Shown: positions 1 to 7,912 of the stretch, piece after piece
Numbering within the stretch: the first letter of the stretch is position 1
Layout: each line of letters begins with the position of its first letter
Source: Zavarzinella sp.
Lineage (GTDB): Bacteria > Planctomycetota > Planctomycetia > Gemmatales > Gemmataceae
Reading direction: 5' to 3'
DNA length: 64,000 nt
NCBI GenBank assembly: GCA_041399155.1
Contig: JAWKTI010000002.1
Coordinates: 620,001-684,000, forward strand
Position numbers and translations under genes: made by a program
Notes under the pieces: generated by a model
The model's database searches: none
Told to the model about the DNA's origin: nothing
Seen by the model: the letters and a program-made list of their open reading frames with translations, nothing else

Positions 1-631
1 TCGCCTCGGTGCGAATGGTTTTGCCAAAATCAGCACTTTCAAAATAGAGAGCCTCCATTTTCAGCAGATCAACGATGCCAATGAAGGGTGTATTTGTTTC
101 CTTGCTCGATCCCGAACCAATTGGTATGAACAAGGGCAGGGGCCTGCCTTCCAAAACTTCGCGGATTTCTTCCACTGCAGCCGGAAAATTGGCTCCCACG
201 ATATCCATTTTGTTAATGAACACCAACCGTGGGACGTTGTACTTGTTGGCTTGGCGCCACACCGTTTCCGACTGTGCTTCCACCCCTTTCTGGGCATCGA
301 AAACACAGATGCAGCCATCCAGCACGCGGAGTGAACGTTCTACTTCTGCGGTGAAGTCCACGTGGCCGGGGGTGTCAATCAAATTGACATCGTGGTTCAG
401 CCATTTCAGCGGAACGCACGCCGAATAAATGGTGATACCACGTTGTTGTTCTTCGGGATCAAAATCGGTTTCGGTGGTGCCATGATCTACCCCACCCAGT
501 TTGTGTTTGGCACCAGCGTAATACAACAGGTGTTCGCTGGTCGTGGTTTTTCCTGCATCGATGTGGGCAATCACCCCCACGTTGCGAATTTTGGAAATTT
601 CTATCTCTGATTCACCACTGTCTTTTGCCAT
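1..631 (-). CDS. fusA: Elongation factor G, N-terminal part (runs off the left edge)
   Basis: Translational GTPase that drives ribosomal translocation; only about the first 210 residues lie in the window. On the minus strand, an ATG at 629-631 opens a frame with the G1 loop AHIDAGKTT, a switch I stretch RGITIYSA, the G3 motif DTPGHVDF and the G4 motif INKMD, in the order and spacing of EF-G. The last residues in the window belong to the G domain. The N-terminus begins MAKDSGESEIEISKIRNVG, the usual short EF-G leader. The gene diverges from mraZ across a 520-base gap. EF-G paralogues occur in some planctomycetes, so which paralogue this is cannot be settled from this fragment. Confidence 0.95.
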   Translation of the reverse strand, partial: MAKDSGESEIEISKIRNVGVIAHIDAGKTTTSEHLLYYAGAKHKLGGVDHGTTETDFDPEEQQRGITIYSACVPLKWLNHDVNLIDTPGHVDFTAEVERSLRVLDGCICVFDAQKGVEAQSETVWRQANKYNVPRLVFINKMDIVGANFPAAVEEIREVLEGRPLPLFIPIGSGSSKETNTPFIGIVDLLKMEALYFESADFGKTIRTEA

Positions 632-1154
632 GATCCACCTGTCTGCAACAATTAACTGTTAGAGTATGGGACTGACCTCCGAAATGCCCCACGTGGGCGA
701 CTTTTTACCAGTTCCGGAATTGCTCAAATCCATTGCAGCGATCCAAAATCAAAAAAGTAAACTTTAGTTCACTTATATATAATATATCCACGTACATTAA
801 TGTTGGGGAGATTTTTTCTCGAAAAAGTTCCGAAAATCTGAAAAAGTGCTGCCCTAACTGCTGACATCACAAGTGTTTACAGAGTTTTCAACTTTCTTCA
901 ACTTTTTTGCAAAATAGCGATCACCCTTCTGGCTGACCTGTACACAGAGTGGGACGATTTCCCAATTTTCACCCACCACGAGTTAGCATGGATTTCAACA
1001 TGTTTAAACGGTTCGTGCAGGTCCGATTGCACCAATTGTGCAAAATTCACCTTTTTTTCTCAAGTTTCCAAAAGAAGTACTTGAACCCCACAGTGGGGTA
1101 AAGTATAGTTTCAGTGGTAGCAAATGGGGCAAAGTGGGGCCAAGTGGGAGACAA
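632..1154. other. Intergenic region between divergent fusA and mraZ
   Basis: About 520 bases with no convincing gene. It holds one copy of the palindrome CCCACGTGGG (688-697), an AT-rich stretch around 770-815 and, at its right end, the MraZ-box array described separately. An in-frame ATG-less extension of mraZ upstream of 1155 exists, but it overlaps the operator and has no resemblance to MraZ. Confidence 0.6.
1115..1149 (+). promoter_or_regulatory. MraZ-box array (autoregulatory operator of mraZ)
   Basis: TGGGG at 1125-1129, TGGGG at 1135-1139 and TGGGA at 1145-1149 are spaced exactly 10 bases apart, preceded in phase by a degenerate TGGTA at 1115-1119. A further TGGGG lies at 1094-1098, out of phase. 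Direct TGGGN repeats separated by 5 bases are the known target of MraZ upstream of dcw operons. The last box overlaps the GGGAG ribosome-binding sequence (1146-1150), so MraZ binding could block both transcription and translation of its own gene. Confidence 0.85.
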
Positions 1155-1604
1155 ATGCTTCTAACTGGGACTCACCCCCGGACTTTAGATGATAAAAATC
1201 GCCTGACGCTGCCAAAACGGGTACGTGAGGTGATGGGCGAGCCCACGATTTTGTACGTAACTCCCGGCCCTGACAAGAGTTTATGGATATTTACTGAGGC
1301 CGAACTGGAGAAGTTGTCGCAGAAATTGGATGAGTTGCCTGCCACCAACGCAGAAGCGAAACTCTTTCGTCGGTTGTACTTTGCCCAGACAGAAACGGTG
1401 GACGTGGATAAAACGGGACGCATTCTGGTCCCAGAACGATTGAACAAATTTGCAGATTTGGGCAAGGAAGTTGTCTTGATTGGTGTTCGCGATCACCTGG
1501 AACTATGGCATGCCGGTAGATGGCAGGCATTTAACGACGAGAATCTGGATACGTTTGACCAGGCAGCGGAACAGGCGTTTAACGCCCGGAACAGCAGAAT
1601 TTGA
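1155..1604 (+). CDS. mraZ: Transcriptional regulator MraZ
   Basis: DNA-binding regulator of the division/cell-wall cluster with two AbrB-like half-domains. The 149-residue product matches the usual MraZ length. The first half has TLDDKNRLTLPKRVR and the second has DVDKTGRILVPERL, which are the paired D-x-K-x-R-h-x-h-P signatures of the family. The ATG at 1155 is preferred over earlier codons because it is preceded by GGGAG four bases upstream and the protein then begins at the conserved N-terminal strand. It is monocistronic: a strong terminator follows, and neither rsmH (mraW) nor any ftsI or mur gene is nearby. This fits planctomycetes, which have lost ftsZ and dispersed the dcw cluster. 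Confidence 0.93.
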   Translation: MLLTGTHPRTLDDKNRLTLPKRVREVMGEPTILYVTPGPDKSLWIFTEAELEKLSQKLDELPATNAEAKLFRRLYFAQTETVDVDKTGRILVPERLNKFADLGKEVVLIGVRDHLELWHAGRWQAFNDENLDTFDQAAEQAFNARNSRI

Positions 1605-1686
1605 GCCAGAAGGTCGGATAAATCACGTTGCAAGCAGGCACCGTGGTGGTCCTTCCCAGAGGATCTGACCTCCGGTTCAACCTCTC

Positions 1687-1720
1687 GCCCCATGGATGCA
1701 CCCATCCATGGGGCTTTTTT
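1687..1720 (+). terminator. Rho-independent terminator after mraZ
   Basis: A perfect 12-base-pair stem, GCCCCATGGATG (1687-1698) against CATCCATGGGGC (1703-1714) with a CACC loop, is followed directly by six T residues. It ends the mraZ transcript and confirms that mraZ is a single-gene unit. Confidence 0.9.
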
Positions 1721-1821
1721 ACGCCCCTACGAAGGTGAAAAATTATTCAAATATTTTTGTTGATATCAGATTGCTTATCCTGTAACTTTCAGTCAAATTC
1801 TCTTTCCATGAGGTTTACAAC

Positions 1822-2139
1822 ATGTTTCGTTTCATTTTCTGCCTTGTTTTGGGTTTGAGTGCCAGTGTTGCCTATGCAGAAACTGCTACCATCAGCGTCA
1901 GCAACCTGCCTGCAAAAACTTCTGTTAGAATTTACATTGGTGATGGCAAAACGTATTCGATGACGGTCACATCTGACGAAAAAGGAAATGCGTCTGCAAC
2001 TTTCACTGTGTCCGAAATTCCGGAGAACGGTTCAGCCAAATGGACCGCCCACGCGGAATATGGCAAGACACCCACCAGAAAATCGAACAGTCGCTGGTCT
2101 GTTCAAGGCAAAAAGGCTTCCACTTCAATCAAGTTTTAA
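1822..2139 (+). CDS. Small exported protein, function unknown
   Basis: A 105-residue protein with a clear Sec signal peptide (hydrophobic FIFCLVLGLSASVAYA, likely cleavage after AYA) and a short beta-rich, Thr/Ser-rich mature part ending in a basic tail. No cysteines, lipobox or known motif are visible. GAGG at 1810-1813 sits eight bases before the ATG. The mature region (SVSNLPAKTSVRIYIGDGKT) resembles small secreted beta-sandwich proteins, but no family can be named. It may be co-expressed with the cyclase-like gene 140 bases downstream; no terminator was seen between them. Confidence 0.75.
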   Translation: MFRFIFCLVLGLSASVAYAETATISVSNLPAKTSVRIYIGDGKTYSMTVTSDEKGNASATFTVSEIPENGSAKWTAHAEYGKTPTRKSNSRWSVQGKKASTSIKF

Positions 2140-2278
2140 GCCCACTAATTCAAAGCAGTTTCACTTATTCCATTCCGGTGATAGTGTTTCTGGATCAGCC
2201 AAGCTATCAAGGGCTTTTTCAAGATTCTCATTGAGTTTCTGTTTGCCAGGGGATATTCTTGTTGATCAGGAGCTTCCA

Positions 2279-3313
2279 ATGATGTTTCGCATTTTTGTTC
2301 TGCTGTGTCTGCCAATGCCTGTCCTGGCGGCTGATTTCCCCAAACCAACTGTGCCAGACGAGCCTGTAAGGAAAGCATATTCCGCTGAACGAGCGGCAAA
2401 TTACCTGGATGGGGCCAGTTTGGAGTGGACGGAACGATATCAGTGTGCTACTTGTCACACCAATGTGCCTTACATGTTGGCCCGACCACATATTCGTGGT
2501 GGTGATGCTCAACCGATGAAAGAAATTCGTTCTTTTCTGGAAGAATCGGTCGATAGCTGGGATACCAAACCACCGCGGGCAGATTACAATGTGCTGGCTA
2601 CGGCGTTTGCGCTGGCGGGCAATGATGCTGCCACCACAGGAAAATTACACCCCAAAACACGCAAGGCACTGGATCGGATCTGGACATTGCAAAAAGCAGA
2701 TGGTTCCTGGAAATGGCCCGACTGTGATTGGCCCCCACTGGAGCATGACCAGTTCTATGGAGTAGCATTTGTTGCGGTGGCGGTCGCAATTGCACCGGAA
2801 GAATACTGGAAAAGCCCCAAGGCCAAAGAAGGTTTAAAGAAGATCCGTATCTATTTAACGAATAATCCCCCGCCTGACCTGCACCACCAGACCACGCTGT
2901 TGTGGGCGAGCACGGTGGTGCCTGATCTGCTTACCAAAGACCAGCAGCTGGCGACGATCAATTCATTAAGAAAACTTCAGAAGGCTGATGGTAGCTGGTG
3001 CCTGCCCTCATTGGGAACTTACCACCGTAAAGACGCTGAAAAAACTCTTAATGATCCCACCGGGCCTGGGGACGGTTATGCCACCGGCTTCGTGATGTAT
3101 GTACTTTTACAGCATGGAGTTAAGCCAGATGATCCTCAGATTGTCAAAGCACTCCAGTGGCTGAAAAGCAACCAGCGTGAATCAGGCAGGTGGTTTACCA
3201 GATCGCTCAAAGTGGACAAGCGACATTTCATCACCAACGCAGGAAGTGCTTTTGCTGTGTTGGCTTTGCATGCTGCGGGTGAGAAACTGGATGCGGGCAC
3301 GCCACAAAAATGA
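2279..3313 (+). CDS. Exported squalene-cyclase/prenyltransferase-fold protein with a CXXCH motif
   Basis: A 344-residue protein with a signal peptide (MMFRIFVLLCLPMPVLAA). The mature N-terminus carries CATCH, a c-type haem-attachment sequence. The rest is made of alpha/alpha-barrel repeats: QKADGSW occurs twice (WTLQKADGSWKW and LRKLQKADGSWCL), with a third repeat at WLKSNQRESGRWF. These QxxDGSW-type repeats are typical of the terpene cyclase/prenyltransferase fold. The DxDD acid motif of hopene cyclases is not seen, so cyclase activity is doubtful; a periplasmic redox or binding role is possible. AGGAG (2268-2272) precedes the ATG at 2279, although the frame stays open further upstream. Confidence 0.8.
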   Translation: MMFRIFVLLCLPMPVLAADFPKPTVPDEPVRKAYSAERAANYLDGASLEWTERYQCATCHTNVPYMLARPHIRGGDAQPMKEIRSFLEESVDSWDTKPPRADYNVLATAFALAGNDAATTGKLHPKTRKALDRIWTLQKADGSWKWPDCDWPPLEHDQFYGVAFVAVAVAIAPEEYWKSPKAKEGLKKIRIYLTNNPPPDLHHQTTLLWASTVVPDLLTKDQQLATINSLRKLQKADGSWCLPSLGTYHRKDAEKTLNDPTGPGDGYATGFVMYVLLQHGVKPDDPQIVKALQWLKSNQRESGRWFTRSLKVDKRHFITNAGSAFAVLALHAAGEKLDAGTPQK

Positions 3314-3428
3314 GGACGACCGTCGCGGCCGAAGGAAGAGAAACGACTACTACTAAACTGATCAGTCAACAACGCAATTTTGTATGAATGCCTGTTTCGG
3401 GGGAAAATGAATACTTGAATTATATCAA

Positions 3429-3503
3429 TTTATACCCATTTATACACGAAACGAGATATAAATGCCCAAAGTGCTGTATAAGTGGCTATAAATTGCTATA
3501 AAT
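3429..3503. repeat. Cluster of TATAAAT/TTTATA elements
   Basis: Between the convergent cyclase-like gene and nikR, TTTATA (3429-3434, 3439-3444) and TATAAAT (3457-3463, 3487-3493, 3497-3503) recur. The last two form the 10-base-spaced direct repeat GCTATAAAT. No hairpin and poly-T terminator was recognised. The function is unknown; it may be a simple AT-rich spacer. Confidence 0.4.
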
Positions 3504-3551
3504 CGGAAATATTAATGAATATTTGTTCATTAAATCGGCCCAAAATGCACC

Positions 3552-4007
3552 TCACGAGCCGTGACTGTGGGAATGGCCCCCACTTCCACCCGCATCTTCA
3601 ATCTGAGCTGTTGCCACGACTAGGTGGGAAAGGTGAATACCTTTGAGGCCACCCAGCTTCTGTGAAAGGGTGCGCAGTTCATCGGCTGGCCCACGTAAAG
3701 CGATTGATTCCATGCACAGATCGTGGGTGATATGCACATGCATTGTGGCCACCACATAATCACCGTGCTGGTGTTGCAGTTCGATCATTTTTTCTGCCAG
3801 ATGGCTCCGATGATGGTCGTAAACAACCGTTAAATTGGCCGCAACCAGCGAATGATCGTGCTGCCAGGTCTGGGTGGTGAGTTTTTCCCGCAATAAGTGC
3901 CGGATGGCTTCGCTTCGGGTGGGGAGTTGATTGTCCTTGCAATACTGATCGAATTCCTGCAGCAAATCCTCTTCCAAAGAAACTGAAAATCGTACTAAAT
4001 CGGACAT
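3552..4007 (-). CDS. nikR: Nickel-responsive regulator NikR
   Basis: Ribbon-helix-helix repressor with a C-terminal ACT-like nickel-binding domain; 151 residues, slightly longer than E. coli NikR. The N-terminal RHH strand and helices are MSDLVRFSVSLEEDLLQEFD and LPTRSEAIRHLLREKL. The high-affinity nickel site is visible as the HVHITHDLC segment plus an upstream His in the QHQHGDYVV region, corresponding to the His/His/His/Cys set of the family. The C-terminus ends in a Gly/His tail, GGSGGHSHSHGS, which may add metal capacity. It lies 21 bases downstream of the membrane-protein gene at 4029-5252, so the two probably form one transcript. No nickel transporter is visible in the window. Confidence 0.93.
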   Translation of the reverse strand: MSDLVRFSVSLEEDLLQEFDQYCKDNQLPTRSEAIRHLLREKLTTQTWQHDHSLVAANLTVVYDHHRSHLAEKMIELQHQHGDYVVATMHVHITHDLCMESIALRGPADELRTLSQKLGGLKGIHLSHLVVATAQIEDAGGSGGHSHSHGS

Positions 4008-4028
4008 CGCTGCCTCAAGTGCAGGGCG

Positions 4029-5252
4029 TTAATGGTCGGAGTGTTCGTAGCGAAGGTGCAGGTAAATATACAGGTTCGCAACAATATAGTACCCCAATGC
4101 TGGTCCAAATGCAAATGCATAGAGGCTGGTATCGAACGCCTGAGTGAAAATCGGGAAGAAAGTACTTAACGCTGATTCGTTTCTGGGCATAGATGGGCCA
4201 AACGACATCGTGAGGTAAATCGGAATGATGGTGGGGATCGCTGCCACCAGGGAGGTCATGATTGCACCTGCCTGGTAAATTAACGCCCGTTGGCGATGTA
4301 CCTTCAGCAGTTGAATCCAATCGCTGATGATCTGCTTAGGGTTCGCCTGTTCTACCACACGAATGGGGATTGCGAACGTACCCAGTAACATGATCAGTAC
4401 CACGACAATCGAGATGATTTTCAGCACAATCACCAGAAGGGTGGTGACAATACTTGCAAGGTTATCGCTGAGGTTGCTGACCAGCTTGCTGATCTGTTCA
4501 GGTGCCAGATTCAGCAGATACAGCACCAGAAAACCACCTCCATAGATAGCCAGCATAATCAGTAGTACTTGGACAAATTCAGGGACAATGCCACGAATTG
4601 CCTGCATCGGACTGACTCGTTTTGCCGTTGTCGCCTCTTCATGGGCTTGTTTCGAAATCAGGGTGAATAAACCAGCCGCGGCGGCGAGACTCACTGAGTA
4701 AGTTATCAATTTCGTCAGCCAGATTGCTTCCGTAATGCGGAAGGCGAAATAACCCAGAATGACGATTGTAAATGCCACTACCGCACACCAAAGTGCAGAA
4801 GTCAGCAATTTGTGGGATTTCAGAGCTGCATCAAATGCGGTTAATAGCTCATCGACCAACCCACGCACCCCCACAGATTGCAGCCGTAGTGGGTCGTGCA
4901 TTCCCGTCGATGTGGTGGTATTGCTGGATGAAGAACCGCTGCGATGTAATGGTGGTGGGGTGGCATGATGCGGCTTCGCTTCTTCCGAAGTGATCGATTC
5001 TTCTTCCGCTTCAAACTCTTTCGGCAACGGGCGGGGTTCCGGAGCAATCAATCGTGGCCCACCGTGGATCAGATCAGCAAATTCGGCAATCCATTCCAGT
5101 TCCCGCCATTCATCTTCTGGTGATCGCCTGGCCATGCTGTTTTTTGGGATAACACCATGTTCCATGTGTCGTCTAACAGCAGCGGTACTTTTGGCAGAGA
5201 TCGTGCGGCCATCAGGCAGCCGGACAAGCCAGGGATCATAATGTTCTTTCAT
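4029..5252 (-). CDS. Multi-spanning membrane protein with a cytosolic N-terminal domain
   Basis: A 407-residue protein. Residues 1-65 form a soluble domain (WLVRLPDGRTISAKSTAAV, then HGVIPKNSMARR and WRELEWIAEFADL) that resembles the GYF-2/DUF4339-type domains found in bacterial membrane proteins. This is followed by an acidic/Ser-rich linker and five or six predicted membrane segments, including VVAFTIVILGYFAF, IVTTLLVIVLKIISIVVVLI and MTSLVAAIPTIIPIYL. No catalytic motif is visible. It is the first gene of a likely two-gene operon with nikR, so a role linked to metal homeostasis is possible but unproven. Confidence 0.75.
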   Translation of the reverse strand: MKEHYDPWLVRLPDGRTISAKSTAAVRRHMEHGVIPKNSMARRSPEDEWRELEWIAEFADLIHGGPRLIAPEPRPLPKEFEAEEESITSEEAKPHHATPPPLHRSGSSSSNTTTSTGMHDPLRLQSVGVRGLVDELLTAFDAALKSHKLLTSALWCAVVAFTIVILGYFAFRITEAIWLTKLITYSVSLAAAAGLFTLISKQAHEEATTAKRVSPMQAIRGIVPEFVQVLLIMLAIYGGGFLVLYLLNLAPEQISKLVSNLSDNLASIVTTLLVIVLKIISIVVVLIMLLGTFAIPIRVVEQANPKQIISDWIQLLKVHRQRALIYQAGAIMTSLVAAIPTIIPIYLTMSFGPSMPRNESALSTFFPIFTQAFDTSLYAFAFGPALGYYIVANLYIYLHLRYEHSDH

Positions 5253-5400
5253 CGAATTTTCATATTTTGGGATTTGCCTTTAGTGGAAGAATAGCAGATT
5301 TGTAGTACCACGGCGTTGGATTCAACCAGCCAGTTGGGATTGGTTTGCACTGCAAAGTCGCTATATTCATCCTAACCGATACAACCAGAGGAATTTGGTA

Positions 5401-6763
5401 ATGGTTTCTGCCAGGCAGGCACATCTGTTGTTTTTTTTCGTCTTGATCGGCATCTTTATCTACACTGGTATTCGGTATACCAAGAAAGTGTTGACGCCTC
5501 GGCGGGATGGATATACCCAATCGGCAATTCTGCGCTGGTCGAAACAAATTCAAGCGATGGAAGACGGCGAGAATATCCACGAGACTAACAATTACCCCAA
5601 CCCACCGATTATGGCACAACTTTTGTGGCCTTTCTCGGAAATTGCCACGGGGAATGCGTTTGGCAAATACAGCCCCGCCGTGGCTGCGTTATTATGGTTC
5701 TTTTTGAAAATTGGCATGGCCTGGTTGTGCATCGACTGGGCCTTCAAAATGGTGGAAGATCCCGAACATCCCATGCCCGTGTGGGCGAAATTTCTGGCGA
5801 TCGGGCTGAGTTTGCGCCCAATTATGGGTGACCTGACCCATGGAAACATCAATATCTTCATCCTTTTTCTGGTGATGGCCACTTTAATGGCCTATCGGAA
5901 AGGGTGGCACATCACTGCAGGGGTGGTGCTGGGGTTAGCAATTGCAGCCAAGGTTACTCCGGCGTTGTTTGTTGTGTACTTTGCCTGGAAACGGCAGTTA
6001 TTACTTTTGCTCAGTTGTCTGGTGGGGTTGGTGCTGTTCTTTTTTTCTGATCCCCACGGGGTTGTTTGCAATTCGTGAGAATAGTCTCATTTCTGGCTGG
6101 CACGCCAACTGGGACGCACTGACAGGTTGGGTGCGTGGGATGTTGTGCCGTATCTGGTAGAAAATATTGTCACGCCAGAGCACCAGAATCAATCTTTGCC
6201 AGGTTTACTGACAAGGTTGCTATCGCACGCACCGTCGTTCAGCACATACGACCAAAATAACGTTTACATTCCATTGGCGTACCACAATTTTGTCACGTGG
6301 GACGCATTGACCATTAAACGAATTGTTCAGGTTTGTCAGTTTCTATTTGTGGCATTGTTAATCTGGACCTCACCGTGGGGCTGGCGTCGCCCCATGCCCG
6401 TATTGCCAAACTGGCGGATTGCGGCTGAATTTTTCTCTTATTATGCTTGGGATGCTAATTTTCAGTGAACGCACCTGGAAACACCATTGTGTGATTTTGT
6501 TGCTGCCCATTACCACGATTTGCTATGGCATAGCACGCACCGATTTTCCGAAATCGACCCGGCGTTGGTTGGGCATTCTCCTCGCTCTTTCATTTTTCTT
6601 CATCATGTCCACCAGTACGGGTGTGTGGCCAGAATCTGAAGACATCACAAAGCAAATCGGCAAACTTACCCAAGCGTACGGTGCGTACACCTGGGCATTT
6701 TTCTGCCAGCTCGGTGCGATCGTGATCATGCTGCGAACAAACGTTGCAAAGTTAAATGTTTAG
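5401..6763 (+). pseudogene. GT87 (DUF2029)-type membrane glycosyltransferase, broken by three frameshifts
   Basis: The three reading-frame segments add up to one polytopic mannosyltransferase-like protein: 5401 to about 6040, then about 6040-6140, 6127 to about 6430, and 6419-6763. Family landmarks are conserved across the breaks: NPPIMAQLLWPF, GNINIFILFL, GLAIAAKVTPALF, VTPEHQNQSLPGLLTRLL and IFSERTWKHHCVILLLP. The breaks sit at an extra T in the T7 run near 6040, a missing G in the GGG near 6139, and an extra T in the TTTTT near 6430. Correcting each restores a continuous frame. The start at 5401 has GAGG ten bases upstream. Conservation on both sides of every break argues for recent loss or sequencing error, not old decay. 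Confidence 0.8.
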
Positions 6764-6892
6764 CTATATAATAAGATGATTATATAATCTCATTGCAACG
6801 TCGATTTTCTTTGGTTCATGGTCAATGTTATCTAAGTCGATAAGCTTAGTAGTGATTGAATTAATCAGGAAATCAAGACCAGTATAGTAAAC

Positions 6893-7912
6893 ATGCGAAT
6901 ACTAATTCTAGCAATCGTTGTCGCTTACCTGGCTTTTGCCTGTTGGTGGGTGATCGATGCTGGCATGATTCGCACAGGTGGCGATACCGAGTTGCTGCAC
7001 GTTTCCTTTGATCCCACCAGAGACATGTGGCGCGATATTAATGCTGAATTCATTCGTGACTATCGACAAAAAACTGGCAAACCACTGCGGATTCGGCAGT
7101 CCCATGGTGGGTCGAGCAGCCAGGCACGTTCTGTGATTGATGGCTTGGATGCGGATGTTGTGACACTGGCACTGTTTTCCGATACCGATGCGATTCGCAA
7201 AGCGGGCCGTTTGCAGGATGGCTGGCAGGAACGTCTGCCAAATCGCTCGCTGCCCTACACTTCCACAATTGTAATGGTGGTACGGCAGGGAAATCCGAAA
7301 CAGATTCACGAGTGGAAAGATCTGGAACGCACCGATGTGCAGGTGATCTGCCCCAACCCGAAGACTTCTGGTAACGGCAAGTGGGCATTTCTGGCCATGT
7401 GGGGTTCTGTAATCACGAATGGGGGATCGGAAGAGGATGCACGACAGTTTATGCACAAAGTGTATCAGCGGATTCCCGTTTTCGATGCTTCTGCACGTGG
7501 TTCAACAATGACTTTTTCGCAAAAGCAGCTTGGCGATGTCCATTTGACATGGGAAAATGAAGCCCACCTGGAAGTACAGGAAGCAAAGGGAAAACTGGAA
7601 ATTGTTTACCCGCAAGTCAGTATTATTGCCGAACCCCACGTCGCGTTGGTGGATGCTGTCGTGGATGCGAAAGGGACGCGCGAAATCAGCCAGGCCTATC
7701 TGGAATTTCTATACACTCCCACGGCACAACAGTTGATTGCAAACCATTATTTCCGCCCCACATCCGCAGAGGTGCTGGCCAAAAATCGCCATCGTTTCCC
7801 AGAAATGAGGCTTTTCTCATTTGATCAACTGGCCCCCACGTGGGATGAATTGAACGCACAGTTCTTTGCCGATGGTGGTCTGGTCGATCAACTTGTCCGG
7901 AGCCGTCCATGA
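6893..7912 (+). CDS. sbp: Sulfate/thiosulfate ABC transporter substrate-binding protein
   Basis: Periplasmic binding component of a CysA-type sulfate importer; 339 residues. The N-terminus is hydrophobic (ILILAIVVAYLAFACWWVI) and could be a membrane anchor or a lipoprotein signal (LAFAC). Family signatures are LLHVSFDPTRDMW near the N-terminus, SHGGSSSQARSVIDGLDADV, NPKTSGNGKWAFLAMWG and the DVHLTWENEA loop. The stop codon overlaps the start of the permease gene by four bases, so the two are translationally coupled. Uptake of a related oxyanion such as thiosulfate cannot be excluded. Confidence 0.92.
   Translation: MRILILAIVVAYLAFACWWVIDAGMIRTGGDTELLHVSFDPTRDMWRDINAEFIRDYRQKTGKPLRIRQSHGGSSSQARSVIDGLDADVVTLALFSDTDAIRKAGRLQDGWQERLPNRSLPYTSTIVMVVRQGNPKQIHEWKDLERTDVQVICPNPKTSGNGKWAFLAMWGSVITNGGSEEDARQFMHKVYQRIPVFDASARGSTMTFSQKQLGDVHLTWENEAHLEVQEAKGKLEIVYPQVSIIAEPHVALVDAVVDAKGTREISQAYLEFLYTPTAQQLIANHYFRPTSAEVLAKNRHRFPEMRLFSFDQLAPTWDELNAQFFADGGLVDQLVRSRP

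Noticed and set aside
61..318. Short open frames across fusA
   Set aside because: They are out-of-frame shadows of the EF-G gene, which is read continuously from 631 to the window edge.
3429..3503. NikR operator
   Set aside because: The TATAAAT cluster lies downstream of nikR and has no GTATGA-type palindrome expected of NikR sites.
5401..6763. Two or three separate small glycosyltransferase genes
   Set aside because: The fragments align end to end to one GT87 protein and lack their own start signals; a single frameshifted gene is better supported.
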